Shown here: piece by piece, positions 19,897 to 32,620 of the stretch
Numbering within the stretch: the stretch's first letter is position 1
Layout of the letters: every line of letters begins with the position of its first letter
NCBI GenBank assembly: GCA_036927565.1
Contig: JAYESD010000009.1
Span: 162,710,929-162,774,928 of the forward strand
Reading direction: 5' to 3'
Source: Tuctoria greenei
Lineage: Eukaryota; Streptophyta; Magnoliopsida; Poales; Poaceae
Length of the DNA: 64,000 nt
Program-made: the position numbers and the translations under genes
The notes under the pieces: generated by a model
The model's database searches: none
What the model was told of the DNA's origin: nothing
The model's input: only the letters and a program-made list of their open reading frames with translations

Positions 19897-21336
19897 TGAA
19901 TGTGGCCTAGAGGGGGGGGATGAATAGACCTTTTGAATTCCTGCACACTTAATAGAATCGTCAAACCTTGGTTGGCCGGACTAGTCCGGTCGTGTGGGCG
20001 GACTTGTCCGGTGTGCTAAAAATATGTGTGTTGATCAAGTTTTGATTGGGAATCTAAGTTTCTTTAGCAGCGGAAAATGAGAACAACTGATATTTTTATT
20101 TGAGATTAATATAAGAATGCAAGTAAAACTTATAATTGCCTTGGGTTGATGTTTTAGCACTTAAGTGATCTAGTGAATAAAATTTAAATGAAATGAGGCG
20201 CAAGACACACGAATTTTTCCCGAGGTTCGATCTCACCACGAGATCTACGTCCTCATTGAGGAAGCTCACACAGAGCCGGGTCTCCAACCCTTTCCCTCTT
20301 CAAGTCACCACGAAGGCCGACTTGATTCCACTATTACGGGTAATCACCAGGTTTGTGGGGCAACCTCACACGTTGAGGGCTCCCACGAGAATTACAATGA
20401 AAGAAGTGATCAAATACACTCAAAAGTATTACAATGCAGAGTATGAGTGTATAAAGATCAAACCCCAAGAGCTCGCAATGAAAGAATGACGATCTCCCGA
20501 TCCCGAATCCAAGTGTTCAATTGATTTTACTCTTTTTGCACTTTAGATGTATGGGGAGATGTGTTTTGGGCTCTTGGGACGAAGTGGCGGCACTAGGGTT
20601 TGTTGTTTGATCAGTATTCGACGTGTTTGTTAATAGGAAAGCTGTGGACTCTCTATTTATAGGGTTTCCAAAAGGTAGCCGTTGAAAAACCCTAACACCG
20701 GACTAGTCCGGTGCAAGTCCGGACTTGTCCGGTCACTGTGCATTTTGAAGTCCAGAAAGTCTGCCGGACTAGTCCGGTCCAAGCTCGGACTAGTCCGGTG
20801 CTGTGTGAAGGTGACTCCAGAAAGTTCATCGGACTAGTCCGCAGACTAGTCCGATCACCACGAATGGGAGATTCCAGAAAGTTCAACGGACTAGTCCGGT
20901 CCATGATCGGACTAGTCCGGTCCGTCAATACGAGAGACTCCAGAAACATCAACGGAGTAGTCCGGTGGATGCACGGACTAGTCCAGTCTCCCTATAAGTG
21001 GGATTCTAGAAAGATGAACGGACTAGTCCGGTCCATGATCGGACTAGTCCGATGCTTTGTGAAAGTTAGGTTAATTTTAATCCCTTACCCTCGTGCAAAG
21101 TTGTGAGCTCTTGGAGTGTGTCTTTCATACACTCCCTATACATTCAAAATCTAATTTAGTCTTCCAAGCTTCATCAAAGTATCTCTCTTTGAACACCACT
21201 TCATTTTTCACCTTTTTGTGTGCACCGAGCTGTTTCACTTGTTTGTACTGCAATCATCTCAGTGGATTCATTAGGATCTCATATGTTTGTCATCAATTAG
21301 CCAAAACCCACAAGGGATATCCTAGATGCACTTACA
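19897..21336 (-). repeat. Sirevirus 3' LTR (1440 bp)
   Basis: This is the downstream LTR in element orientation. The TATA box on minus is TATAAATAG at 20653-20661. It carries the array of CCGGACTAGTCCGG-type palindromes on the upstream side of that box. Confidence 0.9.
20696..21060. repeat. CCGGACTAGTCCGG palindrome array in Sirevirus LTR
   Basis: Around a dozen copies of GGACTAGTCCG or GGACTTGTCCG, mostly flanked by CC and GGT, recur between TTCCAGAAAGTTCA-like spacers. The matching array in the other LTR is at 38970-39335. In element orientation the array lies directly upstream of the TATA box. Confidence 0.9.
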
Positions 21337-21734
21337 ATCTCCCCCTTTTTGGTGATTGATGACAACCATTTGAGATATCACAATTGAGAATAAAATCTTG
21401 ATTTTCATAAGATGTGCACATATTAGAATAAAGATAAGTCCGCAAAAAGCTTCTCACATATGCACACACCTTATGGTGGGGTGCCTAACAGGTGTGTGAT
21501 TAACAAGGTGTGATGAAGTAAAGGTAATCAATAATGAGCATAGAGATAATCATCCAAGCAACAATAAGCATCACACATAAGAGAAGAAATAGTGCATTAC
21601 AAGGTTTTTAAAAATAAGTACATGTCCTTGATCACAAAAACATAAAGACACTAACTAGAGATGTTCTCAAGCTACTAGTCTCAATCTCTCCCCCTTTGGC
21701 ATCAAGGCACCAAAAAGGGAAAATTTGAGGGGAA
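21337..21734 (-). promoter_or_regulatory. Sirevirus polypurine tract region
   Basis: On minus, AAAAAGGGGGAGAT abuts the LTR (21337-21350). A second tract, CCAAAGGGGGAGAG, lies near 21688-21701. Several such tracts before the 3' LTR are typical of Sireviruses. The remaining sequence shows no ORF. Confidence 0.75.
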
Positions 21735-23249
21735 TCACTCATCACCACTCTCTTCTTCAGTCTCGGTCCTGTCCTCATCTTCACCACCATCATCATCATT
21801 CGCCGGAGCAGACTCTTCCTCGGAGTCCTCGAAGGCGGGCGGGGATCCCACCGGCTCAATCTCCAGCTTGTCACAAATAGCTTTGATGTTGGCGTTGACA
21901 TATTGTTGATGCTTCTTCTGCCTAACTTCAATCTTGCGACAGCAGGCAAAGATAGAGGTGAGCATTTTGAGCATACCACCAGAGGATTCATGAGCAGGTG
22001 CAGAGCTAGGAGGAGCAGCTGAAGATCTAGTGACATTCACATCCCGAGTTTGTTTAGTCCTCTTCTCAGCTTCAGGGGATGGAGGTGCATCAGGAGCCAA
22101 AGGTAGAGTGTACTCAGTGGGCTTTTGCGGTTTCAACCCCGTATGGTGAACATCCTTGACGAACTCAAGTCCAGTCACCTTCTCAATCATCAACATGATG
22201 TACGGGGCATACCCGCAGGATCTGTTTGGAGTGATTGAGATGTTCACAATGTCATTGTAGATGTATTCAAAGACATTGAACGATCTCTTCCCACCAATGA
22301 CCTTCATTAGGGTCCTCAAAGTTCCTTGAATGGTCCCCGCATCTCCATCTTTTGGGGCTATCATCTTCCTCAAAATTCTGTTGAGGACCACGTAGAAGGG
22401 CTTCAAATAATTGATATTTGGAGGGACATAAGGCATCCTTGTGTCATAGAGAAATTTGAGCTCATCCTTCTCCAAGGGTTGCAGATTGTGAATGACAAGA
22501 TCATGATCCAAGGTGTGTTCAAGGTGGAGGATTCTTGCAAATTCATCATAGGTAACACTATACTTGGAACCATGAGTCATCCAGGTGAGACTGTCTCCGT
22601 CACCACGAGCAAAGTAGAGGGTGGAGTAGAGTTGGGTGATGACCTCATTGTTCCAGTCATTCTCAAAGGAAAACAGTTCCTTCAGTCCGTGCCTCTCCAG
22701 GGACTCAACCACCTCACGGAAGGCAGGATACTTCTTCGACTGCATGTACCCAATGTTCACCGATTGACTCTTCACAGCGGGATTCTTCATCTTCATGTAC
22801 ACATGCTCGTAATAGTCGGCATGGAAGTTGCTCCAAAATCTTGGGTCTGAGCATTGTCGAGGTTGAGCATACACATTAACCAGCCTGAAGCTATCGGCAA
22901 GCTCACCCCCTTTTCCAGTGAAATCCTTACTTGAGCGCTGCCTGTTGCGGTGACTTGGGTTCTTCATTTTCAAGGGTCCAATGGGACCACTAGCAAGCCC
23001 CTTTCCTTTGTTGAGAGTCCTCTTTGGCCTTGAGGAGCTCTCACCAGCCTTTCCTTGGGCCTTCTTCACAACTACCCTCCTTTTCTTGGGCAAGTTGTCA
23101 TCTGAGCGTGGAGAGTGCACATTTACATCATGCCTTTTCTTCATGTACCTCTCCTTGGCTCTCTTCACTTTTTCGCGCTCAACTTCTTCATCAACATGGA
23201 AGGAGCTGTCATCTGAGCTTGAAGACATCGTGCCTAACAAGGAGTTCAT
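21735..23249 (-). CDS. Sirevirus additional ORF downstream of pol, 504 aa
   Basis: An uninterrupted 504-codon frame, starting MNSLLGTMSSSSDD and ending in an acidic Glu/Asp tail. Residues ~20-115 are Lys/Arg/Ser-rich. Residues ~120-375 form a globular part with QCSDPRFWSNFHADYYEHVY, FSFENDWNNEVITQLYSTLY and VIGGKRSFNVFEYIYNDIVN, resembling the domain annotated as putative plant transposon protein. A Pro/Ala/Ser linker and charged tail follow. It lies in the position called env-like in Sireviruses, but I see no signal peptide or clear membrane span, so an envelope role is not supported. It is intact although gag and pol of the same copy are broken. The 5' splice or leader structure is unknown. 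Confidence 0.8.
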   Translation of the reverse strand: MNSLLGTMSSSSDDSSFHVDEEVEREKVKRAKERYMKKRHDVNVHSPRSDDNLPKKRRVVVKKAQGKAGESSSRPKRTLNKGKGLASGPIGPLKMKNPSHRNRQRSSKDFTGKGGELADSFRLVNVYAQPRQCSDPRFWSNFHADYYEHVYMKMKNPAVKSQSVNIGYMQSKKYPAFREVVESLERHGLKELFSFENDWNNEVITQLYSTLYFARGDGDSLTWMTHGSKYSVTYDEFARILHLEHTLDHDLVIHNLQPLEKDELKFLYDTRMPYVPPNINYLKPFYVVLNRILRKMIAPKDGDAGTIQGTLRTLMKVIGGKRSFNVFEYIYNDIVNISITPNRSCGYAPYIMLMIEKVTGLEFVKDVHHTGLKPQKPTEYTLPLAPDAPPSPEAEKRTKQTRDVNVTRSSAAPPSSAPAHESSGGMLKMLTSIFACCRKIEVRQKKHQQYVNANIKAICDKLEIEPVGSPPAFEDSEEESAPANDDDGGEDEDRTETEEESGDE

Positions 23250-24104
23250 GATTTAGATGAGAATGAACTAAGAATGAAGGTGATGTGAGGATTCAAATGT
23301 CAGAGACCGGACTTGTCCGGTTTCAGAGTGCGGACTTGTCTGGTGTACCGGACTAGTCCGTACCTGGGAGCCAGACTAGTCCAAACTGGCACAAGAACCC
23401 TAACAAAACTAGAATCACAACTTCAATCTAAGGATGCAAAGGAGCATGAAGGTGAAAGGAATACATCTCTGAAGCTAATGTACTTCCTTGGAATCAAGAG
23501 AAATAAGCTAGAACTAGAAAAGTTGAGAGTTTGACTTTAAGGAGAAATTTAACGAGATTTGAAGATTCGCGTTGAAGGAGCACGAATCTGTCCGGATGAG
23601 TTTGGAGTGGAGTATCAACTCGCCGAGGGGAGGATTTCCCATGGAGAAAGCTTGGATTTTGAGGGCTCAACTCGAAAATCACTTTTGGGGGCTAGGCTTT
23701 GAGAGGTGAGGGTTCAACTCAAAGTGGAGGGAGGTTAGAAATGGTTTTTGGGCCGGCCAACTGCTTATATACGCGGCCGACCGGACTAGTCCGGTCAGAG
23801 GACGGACTAGTCCGGTGCCCCTAGAAAACCTAGAAGGAGGGACTGTCCGGACTAGTCCAGTGGCAAACCTGACTAGTCCGATGTCCCTGGAAAAGCTGAG
23901 TATATAGAGATAACTAATAGTGATCCAAGGACAATTTTTGCAAATAATCTTGGTGATTATGACCAGAAAGCAATCAACACAAAAACATGGTCGTAAATTC
24001 CAAGATTTCTTCATTAAAAATAGTTTTCTTAGGAGAAAAAGAGGTGAGGGGCAGTTTTAGCAATAAAGTGTAACATTTGAAGTTTCAACCAGGTGTGCAA
24101 CGTT
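23250..24104. repeat. Sirevirus spacer between pol and the extra ORF, with palindromes
   Basis: Contains further CCGGACTAGTCC / GGACTTGTCCGG copies at 23305-23390 and 23775-23885, the same motif as in the LTRs. No supported coding sequence; short open frames read through the palindromes. Confidence 0.7.
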
Positions 24105-25926
24105 TCAAGCCACATTTCGAGAGTCAAGAATATTAAGTTCATTCCTAAGTTCACAAAACCTTTTCTCATCCAATGGTTTGGTAAAAATATCCGCAAGTTG
24201 TTTTTCAGTTCTAACATGAGAAATAGCAATGTCACCTTTTAATGAATGATCTCTAAGAAAATGATGACGGATATCTATGTGCTTAGTTCCTGAGTGCTCT
24301 ACCGGGTTGTGTGCAATTTTTATAGCACTTTCATTGTCACATAGTAGTGGGATATGGTTAAGATTGTAGTCGTAGTCCCTAAGGGTTTGTCGCATCCAAA
24401 GTAATATGGGCGCAACAGCTACCAGCTGCAATATATTCTGCTTCTGCTTTGGAAAGGGCAATGGAGTTTTGATTTGACCAAGATACCAGGGACCTACCAA
24501 GAAACTGACAAGTCCCTGACGTGCTCTTTATATCGACTTTGCATCCTGCATAGTCGGCATCAGAATACCCTATCAAGTTAAATTTGGATCCTTTGGGATA
24601 CCAAAGGCCCAAGTTGGGTGTGTGCACAAGGTACCTTAGGATTCTTTTTACCGCAACTAAGTGACACTCTTTAGGTGCAGCTTGAAACCTTGCACACAAG
24701 CAAACACTAAGCATAATATCTGGCCTAGATGCACATAAATAAAGTAAGGAGTCAATCATGGACCGATATACCTTTTGGTCCACATTTGGACCATCTTCAT
24801 TGAGGTCGAGGTGTCCATTAGTGGCCATGGGTGTCTTGATGGGCTTGGCTTTGTCCATATTGAATTTCTTGAGAAAGTCTTGTGTATATTTGGTTTGGCT
24901 TATAAATGTACCTTCTCTTATTTGCTTCACTTGGAATCCCAAGAAGAACTTTAAATCGCCCATCATTGACATCTTGAACCTATCCGTCATAATTTTGCTA
25001 AACTCTTCACAGAAGGATTTGTTAGTGGATCCAAAGATAATGTCATCAACGTAAATTTGACATACAAATAAATGATCATCACAATGTTTAGTGAAAAGTG
25101 TATAGTCAGCTTTACCAATTTTGAATCCATTCTGAATTAGAAAATCTCTAAGACACTCATACCAAGCTCGAGGAGCTTGTTTGAGGCCATAGAGAGCCTT
25201 ACGCAGTTTGTAGACATGGTTGGGATATTTCTGGTCTTCGAATCCTGGTGGCTGCTCCACATAAACTTCCTCCTTGATTGGGCCATTTAAGAAAGCGCTC
25301 TTCGACCTGATAATAACCTTTGGCCACCAGTCTTGCCTTATTTCTTGTTACTACTCCATGTTCATCTTGCTTGTTCCGAAAGACCCATTTGGTTCCAACT
25401 ATGTTCGCCTTTGGTCTTTCCACCAGCTCCCATACTTCATTTCTCTTGAAGTTGTTCAGCTCCTCTTGCATTGCAATCACCCAGTCTGGATCCCTTAAGG
25501 CTTCTTCTACCCTGTATGGTTCCAGAAAAGACACAAAAGAATAGGATTCACAGAAATTTGCAACTCGAGATCTAGTAGTTACTCCCTTAGCAATATCTCC
25601 AATGATATTGTTGACAGGGTTGTCTCTTTGCACGCTCTGGTGTACTCTTGGGTGTGGAGCTTGTGTAGTTGCTTGTTCTTCATTATCTTCATGTGCATTG
25701 TCTCCCCCTAGATCATTGTTTCCATGATTGTCCTGATCTTCTTGATCTTCCTCCTCTTGATCTTGTGTAAGAGCTCCCCCTTGATCATTGCCTCCGTGTT
25801 GAGGTTCATCTTGTGCATTTGAGTCGAATGTTTGCTCTTGTGGTAATATATCACCAAGTCCCATTTTCTTTAGTGCTTCATATGGAGCTTCCTCTTTATC
25901 TAGCACACACTTATCAACTTGCTCCA
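24105..25926 (-). pseudogene. Sirevirus pol, RT and RNase H part
   Basis: Continues the integrase frame from 34561 after CACTA-3: NGSQ joins VEQVDKCVLDKEEAPYEA in frame. A Gln/Asp/Glu-rich linker precedes RT (WVFRNKQDEHGVVTRNKARL). At about 25305 the frame jumps from YYQVE to SAFLNGPIKEEVYVE, so roughly 100 bases containing the first catalytic Asp block of RT are missing. YVDDIIFGS is present further on. RNase H shows DADYAGCKVDIKSTSG, and a frameshift near 24410 precedes its last part (HIPLLCDNESAIKIAHNPVE, ending ILDSRNVA at 24105). RT cannot be active. Confidence 0.85.
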
Positions 25927-25929
25927 CTT

Positions 25930-26110
25930 CACTACAGGAATCCGACCGAGCCGTCGCAAATAAGTTCAGTGGGCAGGGCCCACGTGCCCTCCTCCAGGCC
26001 GTCGCAAATAGCAGTGGCTTAATGCGACGGCTTGGTACCTTATTTGCGACGGTACTTTATAAAAAGCCGTCGCAAATAAGGTTTTTTATTTTAAAAAAAA
26101 AAAACAGAAA
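25930..26110. repeat. CACTA-3 left terminus and subterminal repeats
   Basis: GCCGTCGCAAATA and TATTTGCGACGG occur four to five times in both orientations, followed by a poly-A run. Confidence 0.9.
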
Positions 26111-26233
26111 ACACTAACCGGCTCGATGGCCAGATTCACAGAACAGACAATATTCACAGAACACATCACATCACAACAGTTTCAAAACATATCGTACAAA
26201 CATCGTATCAACATCAACAAACTAAACATGGGC

Positions 26234-29015
26234 TCACTCGCCGGTCTGACCTCCGTATCCACCTCTATATCCACCTCCGGAGCCACCTCCGAAGTCGAAC
26301 TCATCGTCGCGCCTCATTCCAGGCGGCGGTAGCGACGGGGACGGTGTTTGTGCAGCCGTCGCAGATCCCTGCAATTAATGAAACTTAGAGTTAGAATATA
26401 AATGCATCAACATCTCTCTCCCTCCCTTCCTCTCCCTCTATCTTCATCTAAATCCCCCTCTCTTCCTCTCTTTTCATTTCTCTCTTTGTCTCTCTTCCTC
26501 TCTTTTCATTTCTCTCTTTGTCTCTCACTCTATCTTTCTTTCTCACTCTATCTCTCTATTGCTATCCTTTTCCCTCTATCTTCCTCCCTCTATCTCCATC
26601 TACATCTCCCTCCCTCTATCTTCCCCTCTCTCTATCTCCATCTACATCTTACTATCTCTCTTCATTCCCATCCTACTCTATCTATCTTTCACTCTTGCTT
26701 CTGTCTCCCTTTCTTCTATCTCTATCTTTCTTCTATCTCAATCATTTTCTTCTATCTAACTATCTCTCTCTTTCATCTATCTCAATCTTATTACGCTGGA
26801 GAAGAAGGATTACATAGAAACTTACCTGACCCGCTGAAGAAGGATCGCCTGGAAGGACCGGTGGTAGTACCGGTAGCTGGATTCCCAGACCTTGCGCCCG
26901 AGCGATGGCCTGTCATTGCAAACATTAAATGCTACCTATTAGTAAGTCATTTACGCTGAATTAATGATAATTTTAGTTTTTATTTTGTTACCTCCATTGC
27001 TTCCCGCATCTGCGCCAACGCTGCTGCCTGGGTTTGGATCGTGGCCTCCATCGCGATCCTTTGGCGTTCCGCCTCCCTCCTTTCCTCCTCATGTCGCCTT
27101 TCGTTTTCTTATACAGTTTCTCGGAGGGACTGCATCTCAATGTCCCTCTGGGATACGCGGCGACCTCCTGTGCCCGAAGCCTGCGTGGAGCTGCCTCTCG
27201 CAGGTCTCCCCACCCTCGAGTCGACAACTCCGTCGAATATGGCGAGCCTATAAAAAAGAGAGTCAGTAATATGAAATTGAAATATCTTGAATACTTTGAA
27301 TTGAAAACGATAAAATGACTTGTAAACTCACCTTCCGTGTGCTTTTCCACCACCGGTTGCATACGCGGCTTGAGGATCGATCGGTTGACGTTCCCAATCG
27401 AAATCCTCGCCGTGTATCTTCCTAGCCTCCTCCCCATACTTAGCCTGCAAAACAAGAAAACCGTGTAAGTTCAACAATCTATATAGTTATATTTAATATG
27501 AATGATTTCTAAACTTACCAACCGCTCGGCTGCAGCCTGACTGCACACCATCAGCTGAGAAGGGTCCCTGTGACCTCTCTTCCAGACCTCAACAGGGGTG
27601 GGCGGCACCACCGTCTCGTGCTCCTGTCAATATGTGTTAGTACGAACAATATATTATTAATATATAAACATAAGTTACACACACTTACCATGCATTTAGC
27701 TAAATGCAAGTGGTTATCTTGCCCGTGCCTGCTCTTCCCCTCCACCCCACTGCAGTCTCGAGCCTTCTCAGACTTAGCTTTAAACTCGTCGCTAGCCCAG
27801 TAGCGACAAAGGACCCAAAATGCATCGGTCCGACCCTGCAACCAGCTCACGTGGCCCTGCACATAGTTGGAAGTCGTTATAAATACCATCGAGGCAATTA
27901 TCAGAAAAAAATACTTACTACACTCCACGTACCTGCGCGTACTCCTCCTCCGTCAAGTGCCTCTCGCTCTCTTGCCGGAAGTGTAACACATGCTGCTGGT
28001 TCGCCTTCAAGTGCTCATTAATAATTTGAACATGGGCGTTCGACAAAGCTTGTCGAAGCGCCTTGGCAGCGTTGAAGTGAAACACTCGCCTCGCATCCTC
28101 AAATAGGCGACGGTCATTCGGGTCCTCTAAAGTATATCTTGCCTGCGATAAAGAATATATTGAAGAGATGTTCACTAAAAGAGTTTAAGAGTTGTAACTT
28201 AGAAACTTTTTTAACATACTTACCATAAAATCGGCCCATACGGCCTCCTGAAGGTTGCCGTGCTCCTGGTGATGGGCGCGTGTGTAGTCCTCCCACGAAA
28301 GAGCGGGCACCCCGTCGATGGCCCCGGGATAGTGCAAACGCACTATGGACCCGAGGACACCGTTCACCGGTCTGTGGTGTCTCTCACCGGTGAAAGACGT
28401 GTCCTCCCAAGCCCCGTAAGATATTTATTCATTCATTACTTAAGTAAACAAAAGAAACTAAAATTGGACACAATAATTTTTATTACTTGTCTCCGACTGG
28501 ACGAATCACGATCCTCTGTGAACTCTGTGAAGGGACCGCGGGAGGACTGACAAAGTGAGTCCTCCTCGTCCTCCGCGTCTGCTGGGGCGCCACGTCAGGT
28601 GACCCAGACAGCTCCTCACCAGCCGAGTCAAAGGCCTCAGGAACAAACTCATCGCCAGCCGGGGGCTGGCTGGCCAAGGGCTGGCTGGCCGAGGGCTGCC
28701 TCGCCAAGGGCTGGCTGGCCGAGGGCTGCCTCGCTGAGGGCTGGCTCACCGAAGGCGCCGCAGCCTCTGAGTCAGCCGGTGAGGACTACAACATTCAAAT
28801 AATTCATAAGTAAGTTTAATGTGAATTTGAATTTAACGAATTTGTCAAAAACGAGTGACATTTACCTGTGACGAAGCTCTAGAGCTGGTCTGAACGTGCC
28901 CCAACAGCTCAGAGCGTCTACTGCCAGTCGACGAGGCACCAACGAAAGCGTCCTTAGGTCTAGAGGGGTAGAACCCCCTCGTCGGCGGCACCTTCTTACC
29001 CTTCTTTGACGCCAT
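26234..29015 (-). pseudogene. CACTA-3 second transposition gene (TNPA-like, Transposase_24 type)
   Basis: ATG at 29015 (MASKKGKKVPPTRGFYPSRP). Exon 1 ends at a GTAAAT donor near 28866. Exon 2 (28785-28488) has repeated ARQPSASQPL units. Later exons encode RHHRPVNGVLGSIVRLHYPG then VWADFM (28410-28225), ARYTLEDPNDRRLFEDARRV (28145-27935) and GHVSWLQGRTDAFWVLCRYW (27857-27690). Shorter exons run to QTGE and a TGA at 26234-26236. The order and motifs match the plant Transposase_24 family found beside TNP2 in CACTA elements; by analogy it binds subterminal repeats. One in-frame TAA lies near 27107-27109 (RETV, stop, ENERRHEE) unless an intron removes it. Exon edges are approximate. Confidence 0.75.
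26403..26800. repeat. Pyrimidine-rich CTCTCT/CCATCT tract
   Basis: About 400 bases of TCTCTC, CTCCCTC, TATCTCCATC and CATTTCTC units, inside an intron of the TNPA-like gene. Frames through it are low-complexity and not coding. Confidence 0.9.
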
Positions 29016-29105
29016 CCTGTTGTAATTAGATAATTAGTAAATATGCAAATAAAATATACAAAATTCATGTTACTATCTTCAAGAAAACATTACTTGTAGT
29101 CACTT

Positions 29106-32100
29106 TCAAAATTCATCAACATCATTGTCATGTGCCTGTGCCCTACTCATTAAACCAGCCCAATGATCTTCCATCGTGGCCTGTTCTAATTTTTGTTTTC
29201 GCGTATCATCTGCCTCTACATCTTCAACGTCTTCAACATCTCCAACTAATTGATCGAGTCCTGCACCAAGCTCAACGATAAAAGTGTCTGGCAACTCTTC
29301 TTCTTGGTACACTTCTTCAACGTCTTCGCTATCATGGTAACCATCATCCCCAGGAGTATATAGCCGCTCACGAGGATTCACCTTATATACCACCCACCAA
29401 GCACTGAGCTTCGTGCATGGATAAGGTAGATAATACACTTGTTCAACTTGATGCGCAAGAACAAAAGTATCGTAACCTCGTAGTCGGTCCTTATGTTTCA
29501 CTTCCACCATTCCAAATTGGTTTTCTCGAGTTCCATGAGTACGATCAAACCAGTCACAGTCAAAGAAGACAACTCGAAGGGTCTTATTTCCGGTAAAAGT
29601 AAATTCAAGGATTTTGTTAATGATACCATAATAATCGGTTAAATTCCCTTGAGTGTCCATTGCTCTCGTCACAACACCGGAATTTGATGTTGCCGCGAGA
29701 GGACGATGAGCTTCAAAATGAGTTGTACGGAATCGGAAGCCATTTACGTCATATCGACCATAGCTTCTAACATTCACCAATCCATAAGATAGCTGCCGCA
29801 AATCTTCATGGACATTGTGAGTCCGACACTGTTATAAAAGACGAGAGAATATTACATAATACTTCTTTAATAATAATAATTTATAATACATAGAAGACGA
29901 GAGAATATTACATATTCTCGAAACCAAGATAGAAAACTCTGCCCCCCCCCCCCATTTATTCCTTCATTTCGCATCGCTTCTACTTGTTTGGTCGTAGGTT
30001 GATGCCTATGTGGCCAATATTGTCTGTGGAACTCGCTGAACATGAAAACACATCTTTTAGAGTACATGCGTAGCAAAATATATCAATTAGCATAAACGTA
30101 GGAGAAACACTTACTCGAAGTATTCTTGCATGTCTTCTATATTTGCATACATGTAGAGTAAAGCAACAGTCCTTTCCTGTTCGAATAGCACGTAGGTCGT
30201 GTAGCTACCAACGGTGGCGCCTCTCGTTTGAAAAATGGAAAGGTCGCTTAGAGGGGGTGTTTCGTCCACATTGTACCGCATCGCCGAAGTATTGATATTG
30301 TTTTCTTCCGCAAAGTAGACACTTGAAAAGTATCCTACTTCCTTAAGAGCATATGCTTCAGCGATGCACCCTTCCACCCTTGCCCTGTTGCCAACCATTG
30401 GTTTCAAATATCGTAGCGCTCTTTCAATGTGATACATCCACCTATATTGCACAAGACCGCCAACTTTAGCTTCGAATGGAAGATGGATAAGCAGATATTG
30501 CATTGGATTGAAGAAACCCGGTGGAAAAAAATTTCCATCTTACATAAAAGTATGGGTATCTCCTTCTCTAACTTGTCCATCATCCCGATCTTGATTTCTT
30601 TAGCACAAAGCTGTCTATAGAAATAGCTGAGCTCGGCTAAAACCTTCCACACCGCATCATCTAGATAGCCTCGGAACATAACAGGTAGGAGTCTTTCCAT
30701 TATAATGTGATAATCATGACTCTTCAACCCAGTGAGGTTTCCTGTGTTAACATTTATGGCTCGTTTCATGCTAGCTGCGTAACCATCTGGGAATTTCAAA
30801 GTTTTCATCCAATTCATAACTTCTTTCTTTTCTTTCGATCGAAGAAAGAAAGAAGCACGTGGCTTTCCACCACTTTCAGAGATTTCAAGAGTTGGACAGT
30901 GATAAATGTCTGCCAAATCTAGTCTAGCTTTATAATTGTCTTTCGTTTTGCCAGGCATATCCATGCAAGTGCTTATGATACTTTCGCTCATATTATGCTC
31001 CTGATGCATGACATCAATGTTGTGCATTAGAATCAACGACTTCACATATGGTAGCTCCCAAAGTCCACATATGTGAGTCCAATTGTGTTCCTCTCCATAA
31101 CCTACGAAATATCCAGGACGACCTTCATCAGGCACCAGTTTGTCCAACATATCAGAAATTTCTGACCCGTTGAGACGCTTCGGTGGTCCTTTAGTGACAA
31201 CAGTGTTCTTTCGAAAGACATGCCTCTGCTGCCTAAATATATGATTCGAGGGCAGCCAACGTCTGTGACAATCAAAGTAAGATATTTTGCCTCCATGAGT
31301 TAGTCGAAAACAATCCATGTCTGAAGCACATATCAGACACGTCAGACGACCGTGAGTGCTCCATCCGGAAAACATGTTGTATGCCGGCAAATCATGGACG
31401 GACCACAAATAAGCAGCTCGAAGGTTGAATTTCTGCTTCTTGTAACTGTCGTACGCTTCAACTCCTGTCCACAAGACTTTCAATTCTTCGATCAGCGGTT
31501 TTAACATCACGTTGAGACGTGACCCGGGATGATCAGGTCCAGGTACAATGAGGCTGAGAAACATGAACTCGTTCTTCGTACAAAAAGCACGTGGCAGGTT
31601 GTACAGAATGACAAAGACAGGCCAACATGAGTATGGCGTGGCGTTCGTACTGAACGGTGAGAATCCGTCTGTCGCTAATCCCATGCGAACATTCCTCACA
31701 TCACGAGAAAAGTCTGAATCGAAACGGTCTAGCGCCTTCCATGCATCACCGTCGGACGGATGCGTCAAGAAGTCTTTGTTATCACATTTACCTTCTTTGT
31801 GCCATCTCATGTGTCTTGCGGTTCTTTTTGAAAGAAACATCCGCTTTAACCGTGGTGTCACAGGCAAGTAACGAAGCTGCTTATGTGCGACATCTATCAT
31901 CACATTATCGCCATCGTCATTAACAACTTCGACATACCTCGATTTACCACATTTCAAGCACATCTTCCCATTGGCGTGCTCTTTCCAGAATAGCATGTAG
32001 TTGTCTGGGAACACATCAATTTTCTCATACTTCATACCGAGACCAGATATCTTGATCTTTGACTGATATATATCTGGTGGCGCTTTGTGAGGTTGTGGAA

Positions 32101-32620
32101 GGATATCGCAGATCAATTTCATGAGATCATTGTAGCAGTTGATGGAAAAAAAGTAGTTCGACTTAATTGCCATAAATCTGGTCAAGAAAGCAAGTACGGT
32201 CACAGCCGTGTGTTCATGCAACGGCTCTTGTGATTTCTTCAGCTCCTCGAAGAACTTCTCTGTCTCATTTGTAAGAGGATCCTCCGCTTCAAGAGCTTCT
32301 AGCATCTCATCCATCCTATCAACCTCTGTTATATCATCATCCTCATCCACTTCGGCTATGACTCGAGAATTAGTCTCACCGTGAAAGGTCCACACTTCAT
32401 AATGTGGAGTGAAACCGTTTCGACATAAGTGAAACGAAAGCTCCAATCTTCTCAAAAACTTGGTGTTCCGGCATTTTGTACATGGGCACCGCACCATATC
32501 TTCCGTTGACAACGAAAATGCTCAATCCAAAAATTGATCTAACTTGATAAACCACTCATCGGAGTGACCACCAGTTCTGCTCTTCTAGCCAGTATACATC
32601 CAACTGCGGTCTTCACCCAT
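29106..32620 (-). pseudogene. CACTA-3 transposase (TNP2 type)
   Basis: Best start is the ATG at 32620 (MGEDRSWMYTG), matching the usual transposase-associated N-terminal domain. It is followed by a TAG (32585-32587) and a TGA (32522-32524), then an open frame from MSTEDMVRCPCTKC. The core spans TNP2 motifs: MLKPLIEELKVLWTGVEAYD, NMFSGWSTHGRLTCLICASD, MHNIDVMHQEHNMSESI. The DUF4218-like part is reached after a frameshift at a 7-A run near 30527; the next frame reads FNPMQYLLIHLPFEAKVGG and YRWMYHIERALRYLKP. Further exons at about 30034-29900 and 29832-29106 give EFHRQYWPHRHQ and a DUF4216-like end (RVVFFDCDWFDRTHGT). Two stops and one frameshift make it inactive as written, but the rest is well preserved. 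Confidence 0.85.

Noticed and set aside
20696..21060. CRISPR-like array of GGACTAGTCCG repeats
   Set aside because: The repeats are short palindromes within a plant LTR, spacers are themselves similar, and an identical array occurs in the other LTR.
26402..26959. Ser/Leu-rich membrane-like protein on plus
   Set aside because: Translation of a pyrimidine microsatellite in the intron of the minus-strand TNPA-like gene.
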